Both the position numbers and the translations under genes were made by a program. 64,000 nt of DNA from Flavobacterium psychrolimnae (GTDB taxonomy: Bacteria > Bacteroidota > Bacteroidia > Flavobacteriales > Flavobacteriaceae), in contig NZ_QNUX01000002.1 of NCBI RefSeq assembly GCF_003312425.1, positions 248,001-312,000 of the forward strand, read 5' to 3'. The notes under the pieces are model-generated. The model made no database searches. It was not told the origin of the DNA and saw only the letters and a list, made by a program, of their open reading frames with translations. Below, piece by piece: positions 53,581 to 63,402 of the stretch; within the stretch, counting starts at the first letter, position 1, and each line of letters starts with the position of its first letter.

Positions 53581-54810
53581 TTATAACAGTTGTTTTGGGA
53601 AACAGATATAATACTTAGTCACTAATTTAGATAACGATTTTAAATTCAGCTGGTCAGAAGATTCTATGACGTCCTCAATTGTGCTGTCTTTTTTCAAAAT
53701 CCGTATCGGTTCCGCTTCTTTGCTGTAGGCTTGATTTTTTATTTTCCCTTTAAAAATAAAATAATTAGTTTCTAATAATGAAATATTGTTTTCTATTGCA
53801 AAACGTTCTTTCAGCGGCTGCAATTCTTCAATCGCTACTTTTTCGCTCGTTAATTTTATTTTTAATAAATCTCGGTTTACTATCATTTTACTCAAAGACG
53901 ACAGAATAAAATCATCCTGTTTTTGCCAAGATTTCAAAGCTCCAATAATATCAAAATCATCTAATTGAGCAAATAAATCCAAGGTTTCAGCATCAAAAGT
54001 ATCAATAGTGACCTTGTTTTGCATGAAAAACAGCAGCGGTTCACTGCATGGCAATTGTACTCCTTTTAACGTTAATTCTTTGGCGCGCTTTAAGATTTTC
54101 ATCAAAATTAACTCTGCCACTAAACTGGTTTTGTGCAAATATGCCTGCCAATACATCAAGCGTCTGGACATTAAGAATTTCTCAACAGAATAAATTCCTT
54201 TTTCTTCAATCACCAAATAATCGTCCACCACATTCATCATTTGAATCAGTCGTTCTGAGTTGACATTTCCTTCTGCCACGCCCGAGTAAAAACTATCGCG
54301 TTTCAAATAATCCATTCGATCCATATCCAACTGACTCGAAATCAACTGCAACATGAATTTTCTATTGTATTCCCCTTTAAAAACCTGAATAGCCAAACTT
54401 AGCTGACCGTTAAATTCGACATTCAATTGGTTCATGAATAGTAGCGATATTTCTTCATGATGCACATCTTCAACGATACTTTTTTCCATAGCGTGCGAAA
54501 ACGGTCCATGTCCGATATCATGCAATAAAATAGCAATATACAACGCATTTTCTTCTTCGGGAGAAATAGAAACTCCTTTGAAACGCAATACATCGACTGC
54601 TTTTTGCATTAAATGCATACAACCTAAAGCATGATGAAAACGGGTATGATTGGCACCAGGATATACTAAATATGACAATCCCATTTGGGAAATTCGACGC
54701 AATCTTTGAAAATAGGGATGCTGAACTAAATCGTAGATTAAGGCATTTGGAATGGTAATAAACCCATAAATGGGATCATTGAATATTTTCAGCTTATTGA
54801 TTTGACTCAC
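53581..54810 (-). CDS. HD domain phosphohydrolase (dGTPase/SAMHD1-like)
   Basis: 409 residues from the GTG at 54810 (reads VSQINKLKIFNDPIYGFI). The frame runs on to a TTG at 54858, but a perfect -7 box TATATTTG (54834-54841) lies inside that extension, so only the GTG fits. HD motifs: RFHHALGCMHLM (H), ILLHDIGHGPFSHAMEKS (HD) and SSQLDMDRMDYLKRDS (D). Family members hydrolyse (d)NTPs or other phosphate esters. 40 bases upstream of lpxD with the same orientation. Confidence 0.9.
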   Translation of the reverse strand: MSQINKLKIFNDPIYGFITIPNALIYDLVQHPYFQRLRRISQMGLSYLVYPGANHTRFHHALGCMHLMQKAVDVLRFKGVSISPEEENALYIAILLHDIGHGPFSHAMEKSIVEDVHHEEISLLFMNQLNVEFNGQLSLAIQVFKGEYNRKFMLQLISSQLDMDRMDYLKRDSFYSGVAEGNVNSERLIQMMNVVDDYLVIEEKGIYSVEKFLMSRRLMYWQAYLHKTSLVAELILMKILKRAKELTLKGVQLPCSEPLLFFMQNKVTIDTFDAETLDLFAQLDDFDIIGALKSWQKQDDFILSSLSKMIVNRDLLKIKLTSEKVAIEELQPLKERFAIENNISLLETNYFIFKGKIKNQAYSKEAEPIRILKKDSTIEDVIESSDQLNLKSLSKLVTKYYICFPKQLL

Positions 54811-54833
54811 TATAAGTTTGTTTTTAAGGTCAA

Positions 54834-54841
54834 CAAATATA
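54834..54841 (-). promoter_or_regulatory. -7 promoter box of the HD-domain gene
   Basis: TATATTTG, a perfect TAnnTTTG match, 23 bases before the GTG start at 54810. It decides the start codon. Confidence 0.65.
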
Positions 54842-54890
54842 AGTAATTTAGATTTCAAAATAGAAACGTTCCTGCTTCTGATTTAGAGCA

Positions 54891-54920
54891 AAAAAAACGG
54901 AGCGTTTGTTACGCTCCGTT
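54891..54920 (-). terminator. Intrinsic terminator after the second DUF1080 gene
   Basis: AACGGAGCG (54896-54904) and CGCTCCGTT (54912-54920) around a 7-base loop, followed on the minus strand by eight T. 10 bases after the stop at 54931. Confidence 0.92.
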
Positions 54921-54930
54921 AGTTTACTTT

Positions 54931-55725
54931 TTAAAGTTTTCTAATCCAAATATTTCTGAATTGATTTTTAGAATCATGATCTTGAAGCGAAATAACATCT
55001 TCACCATGAGACGATGGATAATTGTGTAAACCAATATAAAGTGTCAATCCGTTGATTGTAGTGTTATTTTGTACTAAAACCCCATTCAAAAATACGGTGA
55101 TTCTAGCCGGAGCATCAATTCTGCCATCCGCTTTGAATCGAGGTGCCGTATAAATTACATCATAAGCATTCCACTCTAATGGTGTTTTCACAGCGTTAAC
55201 TAATGGTGGACGATCTTTATAGATGCTTCCCGCCTGTCCATTGCTGTAAGTTCTGTTATTGTGGGAATCTAATATTTGCAATTCATATCTGTTTTGAAAA
55301 AAGACACCGCTGTTTCCTCTTGCCTGTCCGCCATCTAAAACAACATCCGGCGCACTCCACTCCAAGTGCAACTGACAATCACCAAAAGCCATTTTGGTTT
55401 GAATGGCTCCAGAACCCGGAACAACTTCCATGTAATCTTTGTCAACAATTTTCCACGCTGCAGGTTTACTAACATCTTTTTGACTTACCCATTGATCCAG
55501 ATTTTTACCGTCAAATAAAATAATTGCATCCGAAGGAGCATTTCCAATGGTTTTTGCGGGAGTAATTACTTTTACTTCCGGTTCCCAAATTTCAGTCATT
55601 TCAGGTTTCATTTGCATTGGTGAAACTTCCGGCGGTGTATTCACATATTTGTGTTGCGCCATAGCTGCCGTTGCAGAAAATAAGGCAAGCATTAGAAAAG
55701 AGTTCTTAAAGTTTTTAGATTTCAT
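54931..55725 (-). CDS. Exported DUF1080 protein (second copy)
   Basis: 264 residues from the ATG at 55725 (MKSKNFKNSF), followed by a signal peptide ending AAMAQ. DUF1080 domain: ILFDGKNLDQWVSQKD, YMEVVPGSGAIQTKMAFGDCQLHLEWSAP region, RGNSGVFFQNRYELQILDSHNN and ISLQDHDSKNQFRNIWIRKL. Related to the copy at 4658-5395 but with a longer N-terminus, not near any oxidoreductase. Probably a periplasmic glycoside or 3-keto-glycoside hydrolase. Divergent from the efflux regulator; its upstream region shares a GAACTAACTTT repeat (55804-55814) with that regulator's operator. Confidence 0.9.
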   Translation of the reverse strand: MKSKNFKNSFLMLALFSATAAMAQHKYVNTPPEVSPMQMKPEMTEIWEPEVKVITPAKTIGNAPSDAIILFDGKNLDQWVSQKDVSKPAAWKIVDKDYMEVVPGSGAIQTKMAFGDCQLHLEWSAPDVVLDGGQARGNSGVFFQNRYELQILDSHNNRTYSNGQAGSIYKDRPPLVNAVKTPLEWNAYDVIYTAPRFKADGRIDAPARITVFLNGVLVQNNTTINGLTLYIGLHNYPSSHGEDVISLQDHDSKNQFRNIWIRKL

Positions 55726-55918
55726 AGTTAAATTCATTTGGTTTAAAAAAATATAAATAGTGTGTAATAGTTCTCTTTTCAATATTAAGCATTTTTTTTT
55801 CACGAACTAACTTTTAATTTAAATATAACTAATTGAGGATTAAACTTTAGATTTTTATTCGAAAGAAAGTAAATTCTAAAGAAATCGTTTTCTTAAAAAT
55901 TAACATAATTTTAAGTTC

Positions 55919-55955
55919 GTTTAGTTCGGTAAATTATGAACTAACTTTACTTTTG
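55919..55955 (+). promoter_or_regulatory. Operator-like palindrome and -7 box of the efflux regulator
   Basis: TTAGTTC (55921-55927) and GAACTAA (55938-55944) form a perfect inverted repeat with a 10-base spacer. TACTTTTG (55948-55955) directly follows as a -7 box, 11 bases before the ATG. A further AGTTC half lies at 55914-55918, and the same GAACTAACTTT sequence occurs at 55804-55814. Placement fits autorepression by the GbsR/MarR-type regulator encoded next. Confidence 0.6.
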
Positions 55956-55966
55956 CAAAAAAAATT

Positions 55967-56464
55967 ATGTCAACAATCCAAAAAGAGAGAGAAGAACTCA
56001 TTGAAATGTTCGGAATTCATTTTGAGTTATTATACAATTTACCGCCACTAGGTTCCAGAATTCTTGGATTATTAATAGTAGATGGTTGCAAGACCGGATT
56101 AACATTTGAAGAGATAGTAGAAAAAATGGGTGCCAGTAAAAGCTCTATTTCAACAAACTTAAATCTACTTCTTAAGATGGATAAAATAAATTACTACACA
56201 ATAAGTGGTGATCGTAAAAAATATTTTAAACCGTCTCCATTCAGCGAAAGACTTTCTAATTATATCAAAATCCTTGATTTTGAAAAAAAAATAATAGACA
56301 AATTAATCACGTACAGAGAGCAGACTATTTCTTGTAAAGAGGAACAATGCAATATGGAAAATGTAAAAGCCTATAAAGCGCATGTTTGCGAAGTAGAGGA
56401 ACTTTTGATTAAAACCATCGAAAAATTCAAAGAAATAGAAATCAATAACAGTAAAAATAATTAA
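55967..56464 (+). CDS. GbsR/MarR-family transcriptional regulator
   Basis: 165 residues. Winged helix at about 25-95: LPPLGSRILGLLIVDGCKTGLTFEEIVEKMGASKSSIS is the typical GbsR start, then NLNLLLKMDKINYYTISGDRKKYFK (wing). A C-terminal helical dimerisation part follows with EEQCN. It precedes an adaptor-pump-outer membrane operon by 22 bases and is almost certainly its local repressor. Inducer unknown; toxic small molecules or drugs are likely from the pump type. Confidence 0.9.
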   Translation: MSTIQKEREELIEMFGIHFELLYNLPPLGSRILGLLIVDGCKTGLTFEEIVEKMGASKSSISTNLNLLLKMDKINYYTISGDRKKYFKPSPFSERLSNYIKILDFEKKIIDKLITYREQTISCKEEQCNMENVKAYKAHVCEVEELLIKTIEKFKEIEINNSKNN

Positions 56465-56486
56465 TCAATTTTAGTAAATAGTCCGT

Positions 56487-57593
56487 ATGAAAAAGAAATA
56501 TTTTATAAGTGTAATTTTGTTATCAATAAGCTTACTCTCCTGCAAAAAAGAAACTGCTCAAACGGCTCCTCCAGTTATGTCCTACAAAGTGGTCGAAATA
56601 GGAACCTCTAATACCACTTTATTAGCGGAATATCCTGCAAGTTTAGAAGGTATTACAGATATTGACATTCGTGCAAAAGTAGATGGCTATATTGAAAAAA
56701 TATATGTACAAGAAGGTCAAGAGGTTAAAAAAGGGCAATTACTTTTTAAATTAGAGACACAAACAGCAACCCAAGAAGCTGGTGCTGCAAAAGCAAAAGT
56801 TGCTGCTGCTCAAGTGGAGGTTAATCGTTTAATCCCTTTGGTAGAACGTAACATTATCAGTGATGTGCAATTAGAAACTGCAAAAGCAAATTTAGCTAGT
56901 GCTAGAAGTACCTATCAAAGTATAGTTGCCAGAATTAATTATGCTACTATAAAAAGTCCCGTGAACGGAATCGTAGGGAATTTACCCTTAAGACTTGGAA
57001 GTTATGTCAGTAGCCAAACTGTTGAACCATTAACCCGAATTTCAGATGTGAGTACCATTTATGCTTATTTTTCAGTGAATGAAAAAGAACAATTGGATAT
57101 CATGATGAATGCTGAAGGAAAGTCATTTCAGGAAAAAATCAACAAAATGGAAGCGGTGAATTTGGTTTTGAGCAATGGTATGTCTTATGAACAAAAGGGA
57201 AAAATTGAAACTTTTAGCGGACAAGCTAATTCTCAAACAGGGTCGTTTAATGTAAGAGCACGATTTGCAAATGGGAACAAATTGTTGCGTTCTGGAGGAA
57301 GTGGAACGATACAAATCCCAACAAATTTAGAAGATGTTATTATTGTCCCACAAAATGCGACATTAGAATTACAAGATAAGCGAATTGCACTTGTTGTGGA
57401 TAAAAATAACAAAGTGCAAGCAGTTCCTATTGTGGTTCGCGCAATTCCTGGAGGTAAATTTTTTGTTGTGGATAGCGGATTAAATTTAAATGATAAAATA
57501 CTTGTTGAAGGTGTTGGAATTGTAACTGAAGGAACCCTTATTAAACCTGAAGTAGTTGATTTTAATACCATAATCAATCCTACAAAAAAATAA
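56487..57593 (+). CDS. RND efflux adaptor lipoprotein (AcrA-like)
   Basis: 368 residues. Lipoprotein signal ending LLSC (Cys19). Membrane-fusion protein layout: YPASLEGITDIDIRAKVDGYIEKIYVQEG (lipoyl), coiled-coil hairpin (about 95-150), ATIKSPVNGIVGNLPLRLGSYV (second lipoyl), then beta-barrel and membrane-proximal domain. It connects the HAE1 pump to the outer-membrane protein. Second gene of the regulator-pump operon. Confidence 0.93.
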   Translation: MKKKYFISVILLSISLLSCKKETAQTAPPVMSYKVVEIGTSNTTLLAEYPASLEGITDIDIRAKVDGYIEKIYVQEGQEVKKGQLLFKLETQTATQEAGAAKAKVAAAQVEVNRLIPLVERNIISDVQLETAKANLASARSTYQSIVARINYATIKSPVNGIVGNLPLRLGSYVSSQTVEPLTRISDVSTIYAYFSVNEKEQLDIMMNAEGKSFQEKINKMEAVNLVLSNGMSYEQKGKIETFSGQANSQTGSFNVRARFANGNKLLRSGGSGTIQIPTNLEDVIIVPQNATLELQDKRIALVVDKNNKVQAVPIVVRAIPGGKFFVVDSGLNLNDKILVEGVGIVTEGTLIKPEVVDFNTIINPTKK

Positions 57594-57626
57594 TTCACAC
57601 ACTAACTATTGAATAAATAATAAAAT

Positions 57627-60600
57627 ATGTTTTCAAAATTCATTGACAGACCGGTATTGTCAACGGTGATTTCTATTATCATCGTAATTTTGGGAGTTTT
57701 AGGGTTAATCTCACTTCCAGTTTCACAATATCCAGAAATAGCGCCACCTACGGTAACTGTATCAGCAAATTATCAAGGTGCCAGTGCCGAAGTGGTAATG
57801 AGCTCGGTGGTAATTCCATTAGAAGAACAAATTAACGGTGTTGAAGACATGACTTACATGACTTCTACATCAAATAATGATGGTTCGGCAGCCATTAATA
57901 TTTACTTTAAATTAGGCACAAATCCAGATTTAGCAGCTGTAAATGTGCAAAATCGTGTTTCACGTGCTACACCTTTGTTACCGCAAGAAGTTACAAGAGC
58001 TGGTGTAACAACTTCAAAGAGACAGAGCGATAATATCTTGATTTTATCATTATATAGTGACAACCCCGATTATGATGATACTTTTCTTCAAAATTATGCT
58101 AACATTAATATTTTACCAAAAATAAAACGTGTAGCTGGAGTTGGAGAAGCAATGATTTTTGGACAAAAAGACTACTCCATGCGTATTTGGCTTAAGCCAG
58201 ATGTAATGGGAGCTTATGGACTTGTTCCTTCAGACATTACAGCTTTATTGGCTGAGCAGAATATTGAGGCCGCTCCAGGGCAATTAGGTGAAAGTGGAGA
58301 CCAATCTTTTCAATATGCTTTAAAATATAAAGGGCGTTTACAAAATGTAAAAGAGTTCGAAGAAATTATTGTTCGTTCAACGGAAAATGGAGAAATCCTT
58401 AAGTTAGGCGATGTTGCAAAAATTGAATTGGGAGCTGTAAACTATGCCAGTAATGCTTACACAAATGGAAACAAATCCATTGCGATTGCAATTGCTCAAA
58501 CTGCAGGATCTAATGCACAAGAAGTAATTGAAGGTTCCTTAAAAGTATTGGATGAAGCGGAAGTAAATTTCCCGAAAGGAGTAAAATATGCCACTTTAAT
58601 TAATGCAAACGACTTCCTGGACGAATCTATTACTAAAGTAATTCATACCTTAATTGAGGCCTTTATATTAGTATTCATCGTAGTTTTTATCTTCTTACAA
58701 GACTGGAGATCAACTCTTATACCTGCAATATCAGTTCCTGTTGCAATTGTGGGAACGTTCTTTTTCCTAAGTTTATTTGGCTTTACCATAAATTTACTAA
58801 CGCTTTTTGCCTTAGTACTCGCTGTCGGAATTGTTGTCGATGATGCCATTGTCGTCGTTGAGGCCGTCCATGCCAAAATGGAAGCTGGGGAACATGATCC
58901 CAAAAAAGCGGCTCACAGTGCCATGCAAGATATTAGTAGTGCAATTATTTCCATTACGCTAGTTATGTCGGCGGTATTTATTCCAGTTTCGTTTATCAGT
59001 GGATCTGCGGGAGTTTTCTACAAGCAGTTTGGAATAACTTTAGCTGTTTCAATTGTATTATCAGCTATTAATGCCTTGACGCTTTCCCCAGCTTTATGTG
59101 CCATTTTCTTAAAAGAACACGATAAAAGTGCCAAGAAAAAAGGTTTTGCAGAACGTTTTTATACCGCATTTAATGTTGGATTTGAAACTACAACCGCTAA
59201 ATACAAAAGGTCTGTTGAGTTTTTTATAAAACGAAAATGGTTGGCATTTTTAGGAATTGCCATCTTTGCAGGGATTTTTATTTTATTGTTAAATATTACT
59301 CCAAAGGCTTTTGTTCCAGGTGAAGATACAGGTGCGATTCTTTCGGATGTTTCCCTTCCGCCAGGAACGTCATTGGAAAGAACAGAAGAGGTTTTATTAC
59401 AAATTGAAAATAAAGTTAAAGACATTCCTGAAATAAAAGAAGTGCTTCGTATATCAGGTCGAAGTTTACTAAGTGGTACCGGTAGTAACTACGGAATGGT
59501 AATCGTGAAATTAAAAACTTGGGAAGAACGTAAAGAATCAAATCAAGAAATAAATGCAGTTGTACAGGAATTATTTAAGCGAACCGCTTCCGTAAAAGAT
59601 GCAAAAGTACTTTATTTTGCTCGTCCTACACTTGTTGGTTTTGGTTTTACCAATGGTTTTGAATTTCAATTACAAGATCAAAAAGGAGGAACAATTTCGG
59701 AATTAAGTGAAGTAAATAATAAATTCTTAGCAGCTTTAAACAGTCGTCCTGAAATCAAATATGCGACTACTTCTTTTTCTCCAAATTATCCGCAGTACCG
59801 AATTGATTTGAATGTTGCTTCCATAAAAAAATCAGGTTTAACAGTTACCGATGTTTTAGGAACGATGCAAGGATATTATGGTGGGGTTTATGCATCTAAT
59901 TTTAACAAATTTGGAAAACAATTTCGTGTAGTTTACCAATCTGAACCCGAATTTAGAAGTAATCCCGAATCACTAAATCAAGTATTGGTCAGAAATAAAA
60001 ACGGTCAGATGGCTCCTATTTCACAATTTGTGACGTTAGTAAAAGTATTTGGTCCTCAAGCTATAGAGCGTTTCAATTTGTTTACTTCTGTAAAAATCAC
60101 TGGTGCACCAAACGAAGGTTTCAGTTCTGGTGATGCCATCAAAGCAGTCGAGGAAGTGGCAAGTCAAAACTTACCTATTGGTTATGGTTATGAGTTTTCA
60201 GGAATGACCCGAGAGGAAATAAGTGCAGGTGGTCAAACCTTGTATATTTTCCTATTGTGTTTGGTATTTGTATATTTCTTATTAGCCGCTCAATACGAGA
60301 GTTATATGTTGCCTTTTGCCGTATTAATTTCATTACCAATTGGTTTAGCAGGAGCGTACTTATTTGCTTATTTATTCGATGTGAGTAATAATATTTACTT
60401 ACAAATAACACTTATTATGCTTATTGGATTACTCGCTAAGAACGCCATTTTGATTGTCGAGTTTTCTGTAGATTCCAGAAAAAAAGGAATGAGTATTACA
60501 CAAGCTGCTATTCATGGAGCAGTTGCGCGTTTGCGTCCAATATTAATGACATCATTTGCATTTATCTTTGGATTATTGCCTTTAATGTTAGCTAAAGGTG

Positions 60601-60797
60601 CTGGAGCTATTGGAAACAATGCTATTGGAACTGGGGCTATTGGTGGAATGTTAATAGGAACTATTTTTGGAGTTTTTGTTATACCGGTATTGTTTATTGT
60701 TTTCCAAACCTTACAGGAAAAAATTTCTACAAAACCACTTCCTGTAGAAAATCAGGATTCAGATGTCGCACTTTTAAACAAAGAAAATGAAGAATAA
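57627..60797 (+). CDS. RND multidrug efflux pump, HAE1 (AcrB-like)
   Basis: 1056 residues, full length with 12 helices and two large periplasmic loops. Starts MFSKFIDRPVLSTVISII. TM4 contains LAVGIVVDDAIVVVEAVHAKM with the paired Asp residues of proton relay, and TM10 has the Lys-containing LIGLLAKNAILIVEF. It is the proton-driven inner-membrane pump for hydrophobic or amphiphilic drugs, unlike the metal-type pump at 25931-30265. Its stop overlaps the start of the TolC-family gene by 11 bases. Confidence 0.95.
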   Translation: MFSKFIDRPVLSTVISIIIVILGVLGLISLPVSQYPEIAPPTVTVSANYQGASAEVVMSSVVIPLEEQINGVEDMTYMTSTSNNDGSAAINIYFKLGTNPDLAAVNVQNRVSRATPLLPQEVTRAGVTTSKRQSDNILILSLYSDNPDYDDTFLQNYANINILPKIKRVAGVGEAMIFGQKDYSMRIWLKPDVMGAYGLVPSDITALLAEQNIEAAPGQLGESGDQSFQYALKYKGRLQNVKEFEEIIVRSTENGEILKLGDVAKIELGAVNYASNAYTNGNKSIAIAIAQTAGSNAQEVIEGSLKVLDEAEVNFPKGVKYATLINANDFLDESITKVIHTLIEAFILVFIVVFIFLQDWRSTLIPAISVPVAIVGTFFFLSLFGFTINLLTLFALVLAVGIVVDDAIVVVEAVHAKMEAGEHDPKKAAHSAMQDISSAIISITLVMSAVFIPVSFISGSAGVFYKQFGITLAVSIVLSAINALTLSPALCAIFLKEHDKSAKKKGFAERFYTAFNVGFETTTAKYKRSVEFFIKRKWLAFLGIAIFAGIFILLLNITPKAFVPGEDTGAILSDVSLPPGTSLERTEEVLLQIENKVKDIPEIKEVLRISGRSLLSGTGSNYGMVIVKLKTWEERKESNQEINAVVQELFKRTASVKDAKVLYFARPTLVGFGFTNGFEFQLQDQKGGTISELSEVNNKFLAALNSRPEIKYATTSFSPNYPQYRIDLNVASIKKSGLTVTDVLGTMQGYYGGVYASNFNKFGKQFRVVYQSEPEFRSNPESLNQVLVRNKNGQMAPISQFVTLVKVFGPQAIERFNLFTSVKITGAPNEGFSSGDAIKAVEEVASQNLPIGYGYEFSGMTREEISAGGQTLYIFLLCLVFVYFLLAAQYESYMLPFAVLISLPIGLAGAYLFAYLFDVSNNIYLQITLIMLIGLLAKNAILIVEFSVDSRKKGMSITQAAIHGAVARLRPILMTSFAFIFGLLPLMLAKGAGAIGNNAIGTGAIGGMLIGTIFGVFVIPVLFIVFQTLQEKISTKPLPVENQDSDVALLNKENEE

Positions 60798-62187
60798 GTT
60801 AGCCAAAATAGCAGTACTTGTTGTAACCGCAACTGTAATGCAATCGTGCTTTGTTGCCAAAGAATACGAACGACCGGAATTAAAAACGGAAAATTTATAC
60901 CGAAACGAAATTGTTTCAACCGATACCATTTCACTTGCAAATGTTGCCTGGGAGAACGTTTTCACGGATCCGCTTTTGCAGGAATATATCAAGAAAGGAT
61001 TAGAAAATAATTTGGATATCAAAATTGCCATGCAAAATATTGCAGCGGCAGAAGCATCGATGAAGCAAGGAAAAGCAGGGTACTTCCCTACTCTTTCTGC
61101 CGGTGCCGATTGGACGCATCAGGAACTTTCTAGGAATAGTCAGTTTGGTGCATTGTTGCAAGACAGAAGTACCAATCAATATCAGCTAACAGGAAATCTT
61201 TCTTGGGAAGCTGATATTTGGGGAAAAATAAGAAGCAACAAGCGCGCTGCAAACGCTGCATATTTGCAAACAACTACTGCCAATCAAGCCGTAAAAACTC
61301 AGTTGATTGCTAACATTGCCGCTACTTATTATCAATTGCTTTCGGTTGATGCGCAAATAAAATTAGCGGAGAAAACCTTGGTAAACAGAGACAAAAGTGT
61401 TGAAACTATTGTAGCATTGAAAAAAGCGGGAAATGTAACCGAAGTTGGCGTTAAACAAACCGAAGCACAGAAATATGCTACTCAAATCATCATTGCCGAT
61501 TTAAAAAATAGCATCATTATTCTTGAAAACACCATCAGTATTCTTATGGGTGAAGGTCCTGCAAAAATTGAAAGAAGCACATTCGAGTCTCAATCCATGC
61601 AACCTACAATTACACTTGGGGTTCCTGCAACTTTACTACGAAACAGACCTGACGTAATTGCAGCTGAATACAATTTAATTTCAAACTTTGAACAGACTAA
61701 TGTTGCCAAAAGTAATTTTTATCCAACATTGAAAGTTACTGCAACTGGCGGACTTCAGAGTATCGATTTGAAAGAATGGTTTAGTGCCAATTCAATTTTC
61801 GCCAATGTAATTACGGGATTGACACAACCTATTTTCAATCAACGCCAAATTAAAACGAGGTTTGAAATTGCAAAAGCCAATCAGGAAAAAGCCTATCTTC
61901 AATTTGAACAGTCATTATTGACTGCTGGAAAAGAAGTTTCGGATGCTTTGGCACAATACAATAATGAGACGTATAAACTTACAGTTAGAGAAAAACAAGT
62001 CGATGCGTTGAATAAAGCCACCGATTATTCGGATGAATTATTGACGTACGGTTTAGCCAATTATTTAGAAGTTTTGACGGTAAAAGACAATGCTTTGAAT
62101 GCTGAACTAAGCTTGATAGACAATAAATTTCAACAATACAAAGCGATAATTCAATTGTACAGAGCCCTCGGTGGTGGCTGGCAATAA
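60787..62187 (+). CDS. TolC/NodT-family outer-membrane efflux lipoprotein
   Basis: 466 residues. A lipoprotein signal ends VMQSC (Cys19). Two repeats of the outer-membrane efflux domain are visible, with AAAEASMKQGKAGYFPTLSAGADW in the first and RNRPDVIAAEYNLI and SNFYPTLKVTATGG in the second. Forms the trimeric channel for the adjacent HAE1 pump. Translationally coupled by the 11-base overlap. Followed by a strong terminator. Confidence 0.93.
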   Translation: MKNKLAKIAVLVVTATVMQSCFVAKEYERPELKTENLYRNEIVSTDTISLANVAWENVFTDPLLQEYIKKGLENNLDIKIAMQNIAAAEASMKQGKAGYFPTLSAGADWTHQELSRNSQFGALLQDRSTNQYQLTGNLSWEADIWGKIRSNKRAANAAYLQTTTANQAVKTQLIANIAATYYQLLSVDAQIKLAEKTLVNRDKSVETIVALKKAGNVTEVGVKQTEAQKYATQIIIADLKNSIIILENTISILMGEGPAKIERSTFESQSMQPTITLGVPATLLRNRPDVIAAEYNLISNFEQTNVAKSNFYPTLKVTATGGLQSIDLKEWFSANSIFANVITGLTQPIFNQRQIKTRFEIAKANQEKAYLQFEQSLLTAGKEVSDALAQYNNETYKLTVREKQVDALNKATDYSDELLTYGLANYLEVLTVKDNALNAELSLIDNKFQQYKAIIQLYRALGGGWQ

Positions 62188-62226
62188 TGAGGTTGCTTGA
62201 CTAATTATTATTGATTCCTGTTTCTT

Positions 62227-62261
62227 CAAAACCACTGCTCTTTGTACCGGCAGTGGTTTTG
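62227..62261 (+). terminator. Intrinsic terminator of the tripartite efflux operon
   Basis: CAAAACCACTGC (62227-62238) pairs perfectly with GCAGTGGTTTTG (62250-62261), then TCTTTTAT. 40 bases after the stop at 62187. The minus-strand gene to the right ends at 62303, so it may act for both directions. Confidence 0.88.
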
Positions 62262-62302
62262 TCTTTTATAGCAATTGTTCTTTTGATAATTAATCAAAAT
62301 TT

Positions 62303-62782
62303 TTATTTCAGTTGGATTGGAATCCAAATTTCCTCTTCGGAATCTGGATCATTGTTCTTGTACTTTTCTCCTAATAATTCAAAATGCATTCTATCATCAA
62401 GAACGTATTCAGAGTTGGGCAACCAAGTTCCGAAAATATACTCAAATGTTTTTGAAGCAATCGTCACATCTCCTTTATGAATAAAAACTGCATACAATCC
62501 TCCAGCCAAAATAATTGGTTCCATTCCTTCTGGGATTTCATCAAAATCCGTTACAGCAATGGCGGCCCATTTTTCGAATTCAGTATTGGGATTAAAAGTT
62601 TTAAAATAGGACATATCATATTTTTGCATAGAATACAAATCGGTTCCAATACTATTTTGAAATTCCTTTCGTCTGGGCATAAAACTTTTCCACAGTTCAG
62701 CCGTTTTATTATTGGATAATGAAAGTGTAATTCTTTTGCCAATTAATTGTTTCTCTGGTAATATTTCAATTCTGGGATTCAT
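62303..62782 (-). CDS. GyrI-like / AraC effector-binding domain protein
   Basis: 159 residues from the ATG at 62782 (MNPRIEILPEKQLIGKRI); the frame is open a little further to a TTG. The order ILPEKQLIGKRITLSL, LWKSFMPRRKEF, WAAIAVTDFDEIPEGMEPIILAGGLYAVFIHKGD and EIWIPIQLK is that of the stand-alone GyrI-like (Bac_rhamnosid/AraC_E_bind) fold, which binds small hydrophobic ligands. No DNA-binding domain. 31 bases after a GNAT gene in the same direction. Role unknown. Confidence 0.85.
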   Translation of the reverse strand: MNPRIEILPEKQLIGKRITLSLSNNKTAELWKSFMPRRKEFQNSIGTDLYSMQKYDMSYFKTFNPNTEFEKWAAIAVTDFDEIPEGMEPIILAGGLYAVFIHKGDVTIASKTFEYIFGTWLPNSEYVLDDRMHFELLGEKYKNNDPDSEEEIWIPIQLK

Positions 62783-62813
62783 ACAACGTTGCTTCTTTAG
62801 ATTGAACAAATGA

Positions 62814-63353
62814 CTAATCGGTTGCTAAAATAGCATAGCCGTAATTATCAGACCAACCGGATGACAATGGTAATAATTTTCGCGTGTGGGCTTCTCTTGT
62901 CATTTCAGATTTCTCCAAAACACTAATAGAACCTATATTTCCTGCGGCACAACCTGCTTCAATCCGATGCAAATTCAGTTCATTGAAACCAAAACGGAGA
63001 ATTTCTTTTAAAGATTCTGTAGCGTAGCCTTTGTTCCAATGGTCTTTGTGAAATTTGAACCAAACTTCAGCATTTTTATATTTCACTTTCCCCAAATTGA
63101 TTCCAATTAATCCTATAATTTGGTTTCCGGTTTTTAATTCGACCGCAAAAGTAAAATGGGTCGTAGGTTCTTTATTGTTTTCAGAAATCCACTTTTCTAA
63201 CAGAAGTTTTGTTTCTTCGATATTTGCCGGAATTCCTAACGTATTGAATTCATCTGTTTCTTTCAAAGAATGCAATTCGTGAATATAATCCAAATCCATT
63301 ACAGTAATTGGTCGTAAAATCAATCGTTCTGTTTTGAGAATTACGATGTTCAT
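62814..63353 (-). CDS. GNAT family N-acetyltransferase (RimJ/RimL-like)
   Basis: 179 residues. TERLILRPITVMDLDYIHELH at the start, GNQIIGLIGINLGKVKYKNAEVWFKFHKDHWNKGYATESLKEIL holds the acetyl-CoA-binding region, and NLHRIEAGCAAGNIGSISVLEKSEMTREA is the family end. It acetylates an amino group, possibly a protein N-terminus or small molecule. Lies 31 bases upstream of the GyrI-like gene; a shared transcript is likely. Substrate unknown. Confidence 0.9.
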   Translation of the reverse strand: MNIVILKTERLILRPITVMDLDYIHELHSLKETDEFNTLGIPANIEETKLLLEKWISENNKEPTTHFTFAVELKTGNQIIGLIGINLGKVKYKNAEVWFKFHKDHWNKGYATESLKEILRFGFNELNLHRIEAGCAAGNIGSISVLEKSEMTREAHTRKLLPLSSGWSDNYGYAILATD

Positions 63354-63402
63354 TTTTTGTTTTTTTAAATTAATACAGTCAGTCCAATTATAAAAGTATC
63401 TT

